Shown here: one piece after another, positions 17,484-27,248 of the stretch
Numbering within the stretch: the first letter of the stretch is position 1
How the letters are laid out: every line of letters starts with the position of its first letter
Assembly (NCBI GenBank): GCA_964019335.1
Contig: OZ025676.1
Location: 558,001-622,000 of the forward strand
Reading direction: 5' to 3'
From: Diplonema japonicum
Taxonomy: Eukaryota > Euglenozoa > Diplonemea > Diplonemida > Diplonemidae
Length of the DNA stretch: 64,000 nt
The notes under the pieces: model-generated
The model's database searches: none
What the model saw: only the letters and a program-made list of their open reading frames with translations
Told to the model about the DNA's origin: nothing
Translations under genes and position numbers: made by a program

Positions 17484-18698
17484 AGTTGTATGAATGAGCG
17501 TATTTTTTTGAACAGAACAGAAAGGACAGAAAGAAATAATGCGGGAAATGTGAACAGAAGAGCGGAAGGAAATGGGGAGAGGGTAGGGATGGGAGATGGG
17601 CACAAGTGGGTGTCGCTTACACGTTTAGCCATAAAATGGGCATGTGCAACAGCGCTGCCAAACGAGTCCTTAAGTACTGATATGACTTGTTATCAAAAGA
17701 AGATAAAACAAGAGAGAAAAAAGAAGGGAACAGAGGGAGTTGTTGCATTAATGGCATTTCTTCATTTTTTAAAATAAAAAAGAAGAATATTCTTCATTTT
17801 TCTCCCCTCCTCTTGTTTTTTTTTTTTTTTCTTTTTTTTTTTTGCTCTATTCCGACCTAAGAATGAGCATTGTAGAATTGCTACCTCAGCAGAATTAAAG
17901 ACTCGGGGACGGAACGGGCTAGATCTTCCGTACACCAAATAAGGACAGGGATTTTTTTTTATTATTCGTGCACAAAAAGGAGAAGGGATCATAATTCAAA
18001 TAAACAAATAAAAAAAAAAAAACATTTAAAATAAAATGAGAAAAAATCGCAGGTTTTGGTAAAGGAGACACCCACCCGAGACTTAAAAAAATGAGAAAAG
18101 AGAAAAAGAGCTGGGGGAAAAAAAAAATGGGGGAAAATAGGATAATAGATTGGAACTGTCCGCCCGCTTCTCTTTGGAGTTATTGCTATCTCCCTTCTCT
18201 TTTAACTACGTTCAGCTTGCTTTCGAGCAAATATGTCTTTTTTTTTTTTTTTTTTTTTTTTCCCTCTTTTTTTTTCTTTTTTTGTTTCGTTCTGAAAGAT
18301 AAATGGTATCAATTCCCTTCCTTCATACTAAAGGAGTGGAATAAGGGGGAGGGGGAGAGGAGAAAAAAAAAATTGCGCCAAAAGAAAAAGTATCACACCG
18401 TTAACCTCAAGGCGAATACCTTTGGTTGGGTAGTTTTAAAAAAACAAAGTATTATCTCACTTACAGTAACTCTTTTGGATGAAAATTTTCCCTCAGAAGT
18501 GGAATACTTGGTGAATAAATTTCTTGGTTTACAGCTAAAGCAGGTGGGGGAGGGGGGGAAATCGAAGACTAAAAATTTGTTTTTCTTTTCTTTTCTTTAT
18601 AATTCAATTGAGAGAAAAAAAAACAACAGGACATTTTTTTTCTCTCTTATCTTCTTGGAGTACGGACAAAAAAAAGCACAAAAATTGAGTTAAAGAGT

Positions 18699-18734
<36 letters not shown>

Positions 18735-18752
18735 AATTTCTAAGAAGAAAAT

Positions 18753-18786
<34 letters not shown>

Positions 18787-18802
18787 CCGTCGCATTCTTC
18801 TC
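17484..18802. other. Intergenic, homopolymer-rich
   Basis: 1.3 kb with several T runs over 15 bases (18238-18261, 18701-18731, 18755-18786). A moderately complex stretch lies at 17600-17700 and another at 17850-17960, neither recognised. No supported gene. Confidence 0.6.
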
Positions 18803-19306
18803 CTACTCATCACAGGACATTTCCTCAGAGGAGTCATCGTTGTGAACATCAGAACACATGCGCTCCAAAATTGCAACAACTTCAGAAGGGTACGTAGGGT
18901 ACTTCTTTGCGTAGGCAGCCGCCACCTCCAAGGGAGTGCTCCACAACTCGTTGTAAATGTGGTGCAGAGGAGTGCTGAGGGCCTCTAAGTGCTTCTCGAA
19001 CTGGGGCAGTGTCTCTGGAGTGACCCTGCGGAGTACGTCGAAAATCCAATGGCAGTAGACAAACGACTCCTCCCCATCTATATCCATAAGCACATATTCG
19101 CCATGCGGGATAACATCCAGAATCACCTCGCAAACAACACCCTTGGGGTACTCTTCGAAGCCCGTAATCCTGTTGAAAACACCACCCTGTCCCTTCTCCC
19201 TGCACTTCACAACGTAGCTCCCAGGGAGGTAACGCTTCCCCCACGCTTTCGTTGCGATCTGCTCAGGCCTCTGCACGGTGAAGTGTTCCGGGATCATGGA
19301 GCTCAT
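18803..19306 (-). CDS. Small protein of unknown function
   Basis: 167 residues, intronless, ATG at 19304-19306. Soluble and globular-looking: it starts MSSMIPEHFTVQRPEQIATK, has a beta-rich middle (GSYVVKCREKGQGGVF, VVCEVILDVIPHGEYVLMDI) and an acidic tail DDSSEEMSCDE. No motif recognised. Codon use and normal amino-acid composition support a real gene. It sits immediately downstream of the coiled-coil gene at 19428-22235, about 120 bp away. Confidence 0.7.
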   Translation of the reverse strand: MSSMIPEHFTVQRPEQIATKAWGKRYLPGSYVVKCREKGQGGVFNRITGFEEYPKGVVCEVILDVIPHGEYVLMDIDGEESFVYCHWIFDVLRRVTPETLPQFEKHLEALSTPLHHIYNELWSTPLEVAAAYAKKYPTYPSEVVAILERMCSDVHNDDSSEEMSCDE

Positions 19307-19427
19307 TATACGATGTGTTGTGTTAAACTGTATACATTACCGACAGCTTGAAAGGAGAAAAGAGAAAGAGAGGTAATCATACAACTTTAAGAGGAAAATA
19401 AAAGAAATGAGGGAGCGGAGTAAGGAC

Positions 19428-22235
19428 TTACTCACGGTAACCCACTAGCCTGAATATTTTTGCCGAGTCTGCGAAAACAGGCTCGATAGTGTTACTAAGG
19501 GTGTGCTGTCGTGTTTTGACTCTGGTGTCAGCGTTGGCACGTCTGTCCTTGTAAAGCATGGCAAGGATGCGGTCCCGCCGCTGTGCGGGTGTCTCGATTT
19601 CTGCTTCTTTGTTTTGGGAAGCCCTCTTGCTTGCAGGTGCTGTCGAGGGACGCATGTTTAACGGGTTTGGCTGTTTAAGTGGGAGCGAGGGCTGCAACAT
19701 GTCGCTGTCCTGCAGAGATAACGGTGGTGGAGGCAACGAAGGTTCTGGAGGCTTTGGGACCCCTCGTGCGCTGGGTGCTGAGAAGGGGCGCACAAATACA
19801 TTGGTCGCCACAGGGGGGGGGATGATCGGCGAGCATGAGGTGCGTGACTTCACCAAGGACCTCGCGTAGAACAGAACCCTGTCCCAGTTCCTGTTACTGG
19901 ACTCCTTCAAACGGTGCCTCTCGCTCCTTTGTGAAGACATGAACACGGCAAACCTGTGTTCAAGCACATCGATACCACGTTGGATCTTCTTAAGCGACTC
20001 TGCCGTGTGGTAGGAGACTCTGTCCAGCTTCACGTCTTCGATCGCCTGCGAGAGCAAGGACCCATACCGTATCCCCATCGCCAGCAGCGTCCATCCACTC
20101 ACACGGTACATCTCCTCTGTCATCTCTGCTGTGTTGACAGCCGTCTTCAGCTTGTCGACGACGGCAATGTTGACAGATGACAGTTTGCTGCCGAGCGTGC
20201 TCTCCAACGTCGCGATGGTGGTTTGCAAGTCCTCGAGCTCCTGCTGCCGCCCTTTCAGCAACCTGTTCTTGCTTACAATCTCTTGCTTAAGGTCCGCGAT
20301 TTCTTCTTCGTGCGCCTTCGGGTTCCTCAATGACGATATTGTTCTCCTTGCGTCGCACACCTCTGTCTTCAGGGCGTTTAGACTGTTGACTGTCTCACTG
20401 AATTGGTGTTGCATCTGTCTGTACTTCACTAGCCTCTCTTCCAGGTCAGGCGTCTTCTCCTCGTTCTCGAGACATCCTATGTCCTTCAGCATCTGCCCCA
20501 GTATTCTTTCCTTGCTTCGCAGCTCCGCCTTCAATTTTGAAACTTCGTTCTTTGCTTTGACCTCTTCCATCGCAGATTTCTTCTGCTTCTGTTGCAACTG
20601 GAGCATAGTGGACATCGTCTTCTTTGGCTTGTTCGCCCTGTGCACCCTGCGTGTCACACCGTCTGAAGAAGAGCTCTCCGAAGACGTTTCGTCCTCGTCC
20701 CCAGAGGAGACAGACGACATGACTGTAACTATTTTTTGCAAGTCCTTAGCCTTGGGAACAACTTGCTTTCTCGAATCAGCCTTTCTAGACAACCAAGTTC
20801 GGTGTCGTCCTCGCTTTGACACCATTCCCTTCCCTTTCAGTTTTATCTTCTTTTTCCCCTTCACAGGGTTCACCTCATTTGACTTCTGGGATACCAAGCT
20901 CAGCGTGTCATCCTTGCTTGTGTTGCTGTTTGATGCCTTGCTCTCGTCCTCTTCATCCTCATCCTCCTCGTCTTCTTCTTCTCTGTTTGTCTTTACTGAT
21001 ATGTTCGAGTTCTGTGTACTAGCGTTCTCCGACACAGCGACAGTAGCGTCGATTTTGCTGAAACGCGAATGCGACCGTAAGGACTTAAGGACCGAGCTGG
21101 AGGTCATCTGAGACATGCAAACGGGCAGTGTGTTGGCGCTGTCGTCGCTGTCGGGGTTGATTTGGATCTGCTCAATGCCCGGCTCTTCCTCCTCTTCTAC
21201 TTCAGGTGTTTCTGGCTTTGAAGAAGAGAGCGTTATTGCCTTTGACAGGTCGCTTTCATCGTCACGCAGGCTGAGGGTGGGGATGGGGGTCGCGCACGAT
21301 TCTTTGAGAACACTGTCTACGGGGGCAAGGTTAAGATCTGGACTTTCGGATTCAAGCTCGACCCCAGGTTCAGAGACAGTGGTGTGGCTATGAGCGAAGC
21401 TGAGATCAAGGCCTTCTGTCTGCACATACACATCGATTCCGCTACCGGGGACAGAAATAGGCACAGGCGGTGGGCAGTGCCTCATCCCCTCATCTATAGC
21501 TCCAATAGGATCTGGCTCCTCATGTGTCTGCATCTCAAGTGCTTCATGGTGTTGCTTCTTCAGATCCTCGATGACAGCGTGCAGCTTGTCGACCTCCTCT
21601 CGTCTGCGCATGTCACTCGCGTGCTTTTCTTTTTCGTAGTTCTCACGCAGTATCTGGATGGCCTTCTCGTATTGTGTTTTATCCTTCTCGGGGTCACTTT
21701 CTTGCACTGGTGGCGATTCTTCATCCCACTCGGCGTCTTCGTCCTTAGGGCAGTACGAGGTGTTTTGCGTCAGTACCTGCTTCAGATACGTTGCGCGCTG
21801 TTCATTGAGCTGTGCTTGCCGTCTCTTGACCTGTCCTTGGAGGGCGGTGAGTTCAGCTTCGAGAGAAGCGGTTTTATGTTTTCGATCATCGAGTTGTGTG
21901 CGCAGTGTATCGTTAGCTGCCATCAGGCTATTCATCTGGTTTTCATCGTGCGAGAGCACAACGGGCTCGCGTGTTCCCGGGTGGTGCCCATCCTGCTCAA
22001 CAGCTTTGTTGCAGATATCGATCAGCAGTTGCATCACGTCACGCTTACACACCTCTTCGAACTCCAGTTTCAGCTTCGGTGGCGCAAACTCCAACACCCG
22101 CTCCCTTTCAAGTGTTGCCCCAAGCAATCTGTTCCGTGACATTTCAAGATACTTCATAAAGTCTTTGCTTAGCCCTGCAGGCCGCCCATCTCCCTCCGCG
22201 TGTACCATCGCCTGTGTGCTTGCTGAGAGTGGCAT
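19428..22235 (-). CDS. Large coiled-coil protein, possibly centrosomal/ciliary
   Basis: 935 residues, no intron needed. Heptad-rich segments at about 105-235 and 555-715, separated by an acidic, Ser-rich, low-complexity middle with Glu/Asp runs and a basic stretch (KGKKKIKLKGKGMVSKRGRH). The last 60 residues (RRDRILAMLYKDRRANADT, then IEPVFADSAKIFRLVGYRE) look like a short conserved module. No family recognised. It is followed upstream by CEP104 and a HYLS1-like gene, which makes a basal-body or axonemal role plausible, but that rests on location only. Confidence 0.75.
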   Translation of the reverse strand: MPLSASTQAMVHAEGDGRPAGLSKDFMKYLEMSRNRLLGATLERERVLEFAPPKLKLEFEEVCKRDVMQLLIDICNKAVEQDGHHPGTREPVVLSHDENQMNSLMAANDTLRTQLDDRKHKTASLEAELTALQGQVKRRQAQLNEQRATYLKQVLTQNTSYCPKDEDAEWDEESPPVQESDPEKDKTQYEKAIQILRENYEKEKHASDMRRREEVDKLHAVIEDLKKQHHEALEMQTHEEPDPIGAIDEGMRHCPPPVPISVPGSGIDVYVQTEGLDLSFAHSHTTVSEPGVELESESPDLNLAPVDSVLKESCATPIPTLSLRDDESDLSKAITLSSSKPETPEVEEEEEPGIEQIQINPDSDDSANTLPVCMSQMTSSSVLKSLRSHSRFSKIDATVAVSENASTQNSNISVKTNREEEDEEDEDEEDESKASNSNTSKDDTLSLVSQKSNEVNPVKGKKKIKLKGKGMVSKRGRHRTWLSRKADSRKQVVPKAKDLQKIVTVMSSVSSGDEDETSSESSSSDGVTRRVHRANKPKKTMSTMLQLQQKQKKSAMEEVKAKNEVSKLKAELRSKERILGQMLKDIGCLENEEKTPDLEERLVKYRQMQHQFSETVNSLNALKTEVCDARRTISSLRNPKAHEEEIADLKQEIVSKNRLLKGRQQELEDLQTTIATLESTLGSKLSSVNIAVVDKLKTAVNTAEMTEEMYRVSGWTLLAMGIRYGSLLSQAIEDVKLDRVSYHTAESLKKIQRGIDVLEHRFAVFMSSQRSERHRLKESSNRNWDRVLFYARSLVKSRTSCSPIIPPPVATNVFVRPFSAPSARGVPKPPEPSLPPPPLSLQDSDMLQPSLPLKQPNPLNMRPSTAPASKRASQNKEAEIETPAQRRDRILAMLYKDRRANADTRVKTRQHTLSNTIEPVFADSAKIFRLVGYRE

Positions 22236-22504
22236 GGCAAGCCAAACGATTCAACAAATGAAACTAAACGAAGGAATACAGACGCGCCAAGCGCAGCAAA
22301 CACACGAGCAGTGCGATTGCCACACAAGGCTACTAAGCTAACTACTTGTACATTGTCGTTGGGCATCTTCGCGCTCTTATCAAAGAAGCCAAGGGCAAGT
22401 CTAACAAAAGTAAATAAAGCAAAAGGCAACCTCTCTTGTTAACAGTACTCCTTTCGGAAACTGTTGAAGAAAGAAGGGGGGGGGGGGGGGGGGGGGAATG
22501 CAAA

Positions 22505-25356
22505 CTAAGCGAACTCTGGGGGGCTGGCGATGTTCAACTTGCGAGGGTTCCGGTTGCAGCCTTTGAGGAGATGCTCGTCCCAGCCGAGGTCACCGGGGCC
22601 AATAGTTTCCTTGCACAGCACACAAATGTTGCGTGTATCGGAAGGTGGGCTGCAGGCTGCTTTGTTGAGGTGGTCTTCGTACTCATCTTTAGGGACGGCC
22701 TCTAGACAGTTGGGACACTGCTTCATAGCATCCCTGCTCGCACACTCCATGAGCCAGTGATCTGTCAGTAGCATGATCTCTATGACCTGTCCACACAGGT
22801 GGCATTGGTACAGCATGGGGCAGCTGTGCAAGTAATGTCTGTCGAGTACTTCCACAGTAAATCTAGGGTCCTGTTTCTTGCAGAACTGGCACACCGTCTC
22901 CTCTATGATTTCTATGGGGTCAGGTTGGGGTCGCTTTTGAGGGGATTGGGATTGTGCTGCCCTTGCTGCCCTGAGTTGCTGCTTCATCTAAAGGAAGTTC
23001 GATGTGAGTCAGGCATACCTGGTCGTTCCCATCCACCGACATGCTTGAGTTCATCATCTCTCGTTCAACTGGAGAAAGATGTGTTTGCGGCTCCCCGTCC
23101 TGTGTTGTGCGTTGTTGTGAACAAATACAACCACCTACCTCACATTCTTTATCGATAACTGCCTTAAGCGCAGGCTTCAAATCTTGAATATGTTTTGCAA
23201 CGTTTTTGTGTCCGCCTTGCTGATGCAGCTTCGCTATCATTTTAATTCCTGCCTCTCGCGCCTCGGGGTTTGGGTGGTTAACTGCCGGCAGTGCTAGCTT
23301 AGTCATCATGGAGTCAATCGTCAATACGTGGCGTACCTCCTTGCGATGGATTCCGAACTTGTCAATTAGGAGGGACACGATGGTTACCCTGTGCTTGTGC
23401 TTGTGATTGTGAAGTTCGTGCATACCTTGCGAGAAGAGGGCGCCACAGGTGTTGACTCACCTTTTTCTTGGATGGTTGTTCTGATTCGTGAAGAGCTATA
23501 GAAGACACCTTTTCAGGACCGTATACAGGGGCGGTGGCAAGGAGCATTAAGAGCTCCGTTGCCAGCTCTCGGGTGCGTTGGTTGCTGTCAGCTGCCTTCA
23601 CAACAAGTGCCGAGGCGATCTGGTGGAAAGCCGGCTGGGTTGCATGGGGAGGGTTGCTCTCTACAATGACACGCACGGCCTCGAGGCTGCCGGTGACCAC
23701 GCCGTTGACGGCGTCGTTGAGCCCATTGCCCTTGGAGGTCAGCTGCCGCATGAGCAGCACTGTGCATTGAGTGTGGTCGCTAGGGAAGGGACACGCATCG
23801 CTCGCAGCAGAAATCTTTCCCGCAAGTGCTTTGATGGCCGCCTCTCTGGCTTGCCACTTCTTCGAGAACAAACATTTTGTCGCAAATGGACCAAAGCAGC
23901 TACTGAACTCGGTACAGTTCCTTTTCTTTGCATCAGTCAGCTCTTCGACACCAGCCGACTCCGGGTGCACCGCCACCACCCTGTCGTACACGTCTTTCTC
24001 CCAGTCCGCCATTGACTTTTCATCGGCAGTTTTTCGCAAGGCCGCTGCACCAGCATCAGGCGTGCCGTTCCTATGAGTGTTGAAGGGATCGTCGGTGTTG
24101 ACGATCTTCTCGATGTCCCACCAGGCTTTCGATGATTGATTGTGCTCTTCTTCCTCAGGCAGCTCGGATGGGAGGTTCGAGAGGTAGGCTTTAGAGATGG
24201 CAGGCTTCTCTTCTATACCGCTGGCTAGCATGGGGCGAGGCTGCAAAGGTGGTGGTGCTTCATGTGGATTAGTGAGCTCCGGTTCAGCCCTTGCAACAGG
24301 GGACGGCAAAGGAGTGCTATTCGACAGAGGCGGTAGGGGGTTCGAACCCAGAGGCAGCGGCGTCGATGGCGCTGTGTTGGGAGCACCCTGCCCCCCCATA
24401 GGTGGCAAGCAGACTGGCTGCGGTGGTGGTGGCATACTCTCGTTGTTCGCCACATTAGAGTGCCCCACACCTTGGGCAGACGACCGCAGCTGGTCTATTT
24501 GCGTCTTCAGCGCTTTCGCAAGGTCGTAGTCTTCCTGCTGCACTGCCTGTTTCTTCTGGTTCTCGAGGAGTAGTAATTTGCTCGCGACTTGCTTCAGCGA
24601 ATCTATCATGTCCTTCATCTTCTTCGCTGTGTCATAATCCTCCTCCTGCACCGCCCGTTGCTTGATGACCGTCATCTCGCGCATCTTCTTCTGCGTGATA
24701 GGGTCGAACTGGATGCCGTACCGCACATCGTCGTTGATGTCTTTTGCTGCGGGCTTCATCTCCGCGAGGTCGATCGAAGGCTCGCTGTGGTCCATAGGAG
24801 GGGCCCCCGTCTCGAGGGAGTAGGGTGTGGGTGATTGGTTGTACAGTTGCCCTACCCTACCAATCACATTAAGAGCTACCAGACCCACCTGGTTGTAGTA
24901 ATTGTATGGGTTAATGTGGCACTTGTGGAGAAGCAGCCTCAAGTACAAAGCCGTGCAGTTCACGTGCACCATTTTAAGCTCACGAGACATGTAGTCCGTT
25001 GCCTTGTTTGTCGAAAGAACGAAGTATCCCAGACGCTTCCATTTAGCTTCTTCGGGAGAGTAGTAGACCTGAGACCTGGAAGATGTGGTGGTGGGTTCGG
25101 AAACGAAGACCTCGACCTTCGTAGACACCTTGCTGGCGTGCGAGAGGTATTGGATCTGCTCAACGAACGTGTCGCCCTTTAACCGTAGTACGAGCTCCTG
25201 TGGGTATTCTGAGAATTTTGGACTCGTCCACCCCTTAGTTTGGTTTGTATGCTGGTGCAGTTCTGCTGCGGGGTAGTTCTCATCCTCCCCAGTGCAGGAC
25301 ACCACGTCGAAGCCGACGCGCTTCTCCGGATGCACGTTGCCATTGTGCTGGGTCAT
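22505..25356 (-). CDS. CEP104: CEP104 ciliary tip protein, three exons
   Basis: Exons 25356-23426, 23388-23019 and 22987-22505 give 927 residues; human CEP104 has 925. The N-terminal jelly-roll fold starts VGFDVVSCTGEDENYPA and includes WTSPKFSEYPQELVLRL. Two UVR-like coiled segments follow (AVQEEDYDTAKKMKDMI, AVQQEDYDLAKALKTQI), then a Pro-rich linker, a TOG domain (about 490-700), and a C-terminal zinc-finger array (CQFCKK, CHLCGQVIE, CPNCLEAVP, CVLCKE). CEP104 tracks ciliary and microtubule plus ends, and its TOG binds tubulin. Introns 23425-23389 (37 nt, phase 2) and 23018-22988 (31 nt, phase 0) start GTATGC. A further in-frame 39-nt stretch (23138-23100, GTAGGT to ACACAG) may also be an intron. 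ATG at 25354-25356 lies just before the conserved start. Confidence 0.96.
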
Positions 25357-25478
25357 CCCAGTCCTGTAGTGCTTATGTGCTATGGTGTCAAGCAACAAAT
25401 TGATAAAAGTCTGTGTTGGGGGGGGGGGGGGGGGAGGCAAAACTCTATGCTATTTGGCTCTAAAAAAAGTAAACAAAT

Positions 25479-26093
25479 CTACTTCTTAGCGGGACTAGAA
25501 GTCAAGAACGTGCACGGCTGTCCACTGTCGTTTATAAACAGATATGCCCCATCCTTGTTTTTCTTCATAGGTGTCAAAGGTTCGTAGTCATCGCCTGCGA
25601 TTATCTTCCGAACTTCCCAGTGAAGCTTCCGACGGCGCGACTCTTTCGTGTGTAGGTATTTTTTTTCTCCGTCCACGTTGTGTTGATAAGAACCAACAGG
25701 GTCGGAGCGGTAGATAAACTGGTCGGTGCGCAAGGCGGCTTGTTGGCGCTTATCGCGACCTCCCTCGTTCCTGTGAAGCCTCGTCCTGAAGTCCTCATGT
25801 CTGGCCCACGCCTGCTTGAGCTCAGCATGCTTCCGTTGTCTGTCTGTCTTCACGAAACCTTGACCCCTTTTCAAGTTCGCGTCCCATATCACCCCAGATG
25901 AGTCCCGCTTCACCAACCCATATTTTGTCCTCACCACCTCCGCCTTTTCCTCAACCTCTTTTGTCTCGTTCTCTTTCCGCTGAAGCTCTTCTAGTGCAAG
26001 CTTTTCTCTCAAGTGGTCAATGTACTCGTCTGATGCACTCATAACGCCCATCCCCTCAAGGATACTGCGCAGCTTTTGTGTACTCGGCTCCAT
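25479..26093 (-). CDS. HYLS1-like centriole protein
   Basis: 204 residues, intronless. The N-terminus (TQKLRSILEGMGV, then a helix ending KLALEEL) and the C-terminal part (SDPVGSYQHN about residue 132, then RRKLHWEVRKIIAG) resemble the conserved segments of HYLS1, whose C-terminal box reads like KELRWGVREQML after a DxVARY motif. HYLS1 is a core centriolar protein needed for cilium formation and binds SAS-4/CPAP. The middle is charged and helical. At 204 residues it is shorter than human HYLS1 (299). The location beside CEP104 supports the call, but similarity was judged by eye and could be misleading. Confidence 0.5.
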   Translation of the reverse strand: MEPSTQKLRSILEGMGVMSASDEYIDHLREKLALEELQRKENETKEVEEKAEVVRTKYGLVKRDSSGVIWDANLKRGQGFVKTDRQRKHAELKQAWARHEDFRTRLHRNEGGRDKRQQAALRTDQFIYRSDPVGSYQHNVDGEKKYLHTKESRRRKLHWEVRKIIAGDDYEPLTPMKKNKDGAYLFINDSGQPCTFLTSSPAKK

Positions 26094-26183
26094 CTTTAAC
26101 TACCTAGGAAGGATAGACTGTTGAACAACTGACACAAGATACCTAACAAATTAACGAAAAGAAGCAGGCATGGAAACGCCTGT

Positions 26184-27248
26184 CTACTCACTGACAACAA
26201 GCATAGGGAGCGCAGGCTGCTTGCCGTGCATTTCGTTGATGATGAGCCGCGACGTGGGATGCATCGGGCCAAGGAGGTTCATGGCCACGGTGTGTGCTTC
26301 GGCAAGATCTCGCTGTGCTGAGGACTCGAGGTGGTTGCAGGCCTTGAAAGAGGTCTTGATCTTGTAGAGTGCGTGCAAGGTGAGGATGTACTGCTTTACA
26401 GTGTCCTGAGGTGCGCTGTTGTCAGTCTCGAGGGAGGTGGTAACAGTGCTTTCTAACATCTTGGCTGCTTTGAGACAAGGCAGCAGCGAGTGCGATGCCT
26501 CTCCCGAATGGAAGAGGGAGATCCCGAAGTTAAGCAGTGTTGCAGGGGATGTCTTGCCCAACACGTCCTCCAAGTCCAGGGCATCACTGTACGCTGTTAG
26601 CGCTTCGTGGTACTTGCCGCTGTTGTGGCGTAGGCAGCCAGTGTTGTTTAGAGTCACGGAGCGCAGTAGAAGCCGCTCGTCTTCACTGCTGAAGAGTTGT
26701 GCGTGGTCCTCACAGGTGAATCTGTCCGCCACTTCCAGAAGGGCGTTCGCTTTCAGCAGGTTAGCTGCTTTTTGTGTGTTTATACACTCGATGCTCTGCC
26801 TGTTCCATCCCATTATGACTTCGGGCGTCACTTCAGAAGGGAGGACGTTGATGTGCTGTGGCATGGGGTGCTTCCGCCGCCTGTCCCTTTCCGTCTGACG
26901 CTTCCTGATGTGAGCTGAGTAGGCAGACTTCAGGTGCCTCCTCGTGCACATGTCTTTTTCGGGGTCTTCTTCATCTTCGCCTTGCTGCGCGGACTTCCTG
27001 GCCAGCTTGCCACGAAGCTCACGCTGCTCATCCCTGTTCAGAGCCAGCTCCCCTTGCCGCTCCTTCACGTACAGTCCCCAGTAGTCCCGCATGGCAGCCA
27101 GCACTTCATTGTGAGCTTCTTCTTCTTTCTTCGTCTTTGCGTTACTTATCTTCTTCAACTGTTTCCTTATGTCTGCATCCCGTTGCTGTTCTATCTTCCG
27201 CAACGTGCGCTGCTTGTCGCGCACCTTAAGCAGTGTGCTGACCCCCAT
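26184..27248 (-). CDS. TPR-repeat protein
   Basis: 354 residues from the ATG at 27246-27248. The first half is basic and helical (RDKQRTLRKIEQQRD, RELRGKLARKSAQQGEDEED). The second half holds tetratricopeptide-type helices: LLRSVTLNNTGCLRHNSGKYHEALTAYSDAL (about 200-230) fits the TPR consensus, followed by TLLNFGISLFHSGEASHSL and QYILTLHALYKI. TPRs mediate protein-protein contacts. Partners are unknown. It is adjacent to HYLS1-like and CEP104 genes, so a ciliary role is possible. Any residues before Met at 27248 would need another exon. Confidence 0.75.
   Translation of the reverse strand: MGVSTLLKVRDKQRTLRKIEQQRDADIRKQLKKISNAKTKKEEEAHNEVLAAMRDYWGLYVKERQGELALNRDEQRELRGKLARKSAQQGEDEEDPEKDMCTRRHLKSAYSAHIRKRQTERDRRRKHPMPQHINVLPSEVTPEVIMGWNRQSIECINTQKAANLLKANALLEVADRFTCEDHAQLFSSEDERLLLRSVTLNNTGCLRHNSGKYHEALTAYSDALDLEDVLGKTSPATLLNFGISLFHSGEASHSLLPCLKAAKMLESTVTTSLETDNSAPQDTVKQYILTLHALYKIKTSFKACNHLESSAQRDLAEAHTVAMNLLGPMHPTSRLIINEMHGKQPALPMLVVSE

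Noticed and set aside
20131-21111. 326-codon + strand frame
   Set aside because: Antisense of the coiled-coil gene, Ser/Phe/Leu-rich, no motif.
24330-24350. GGTTCGAACCC resembling a tRNA T-arm
   Set aside because: It lies inside the CEP104 coding sequence with no surrounding cloverleaf.
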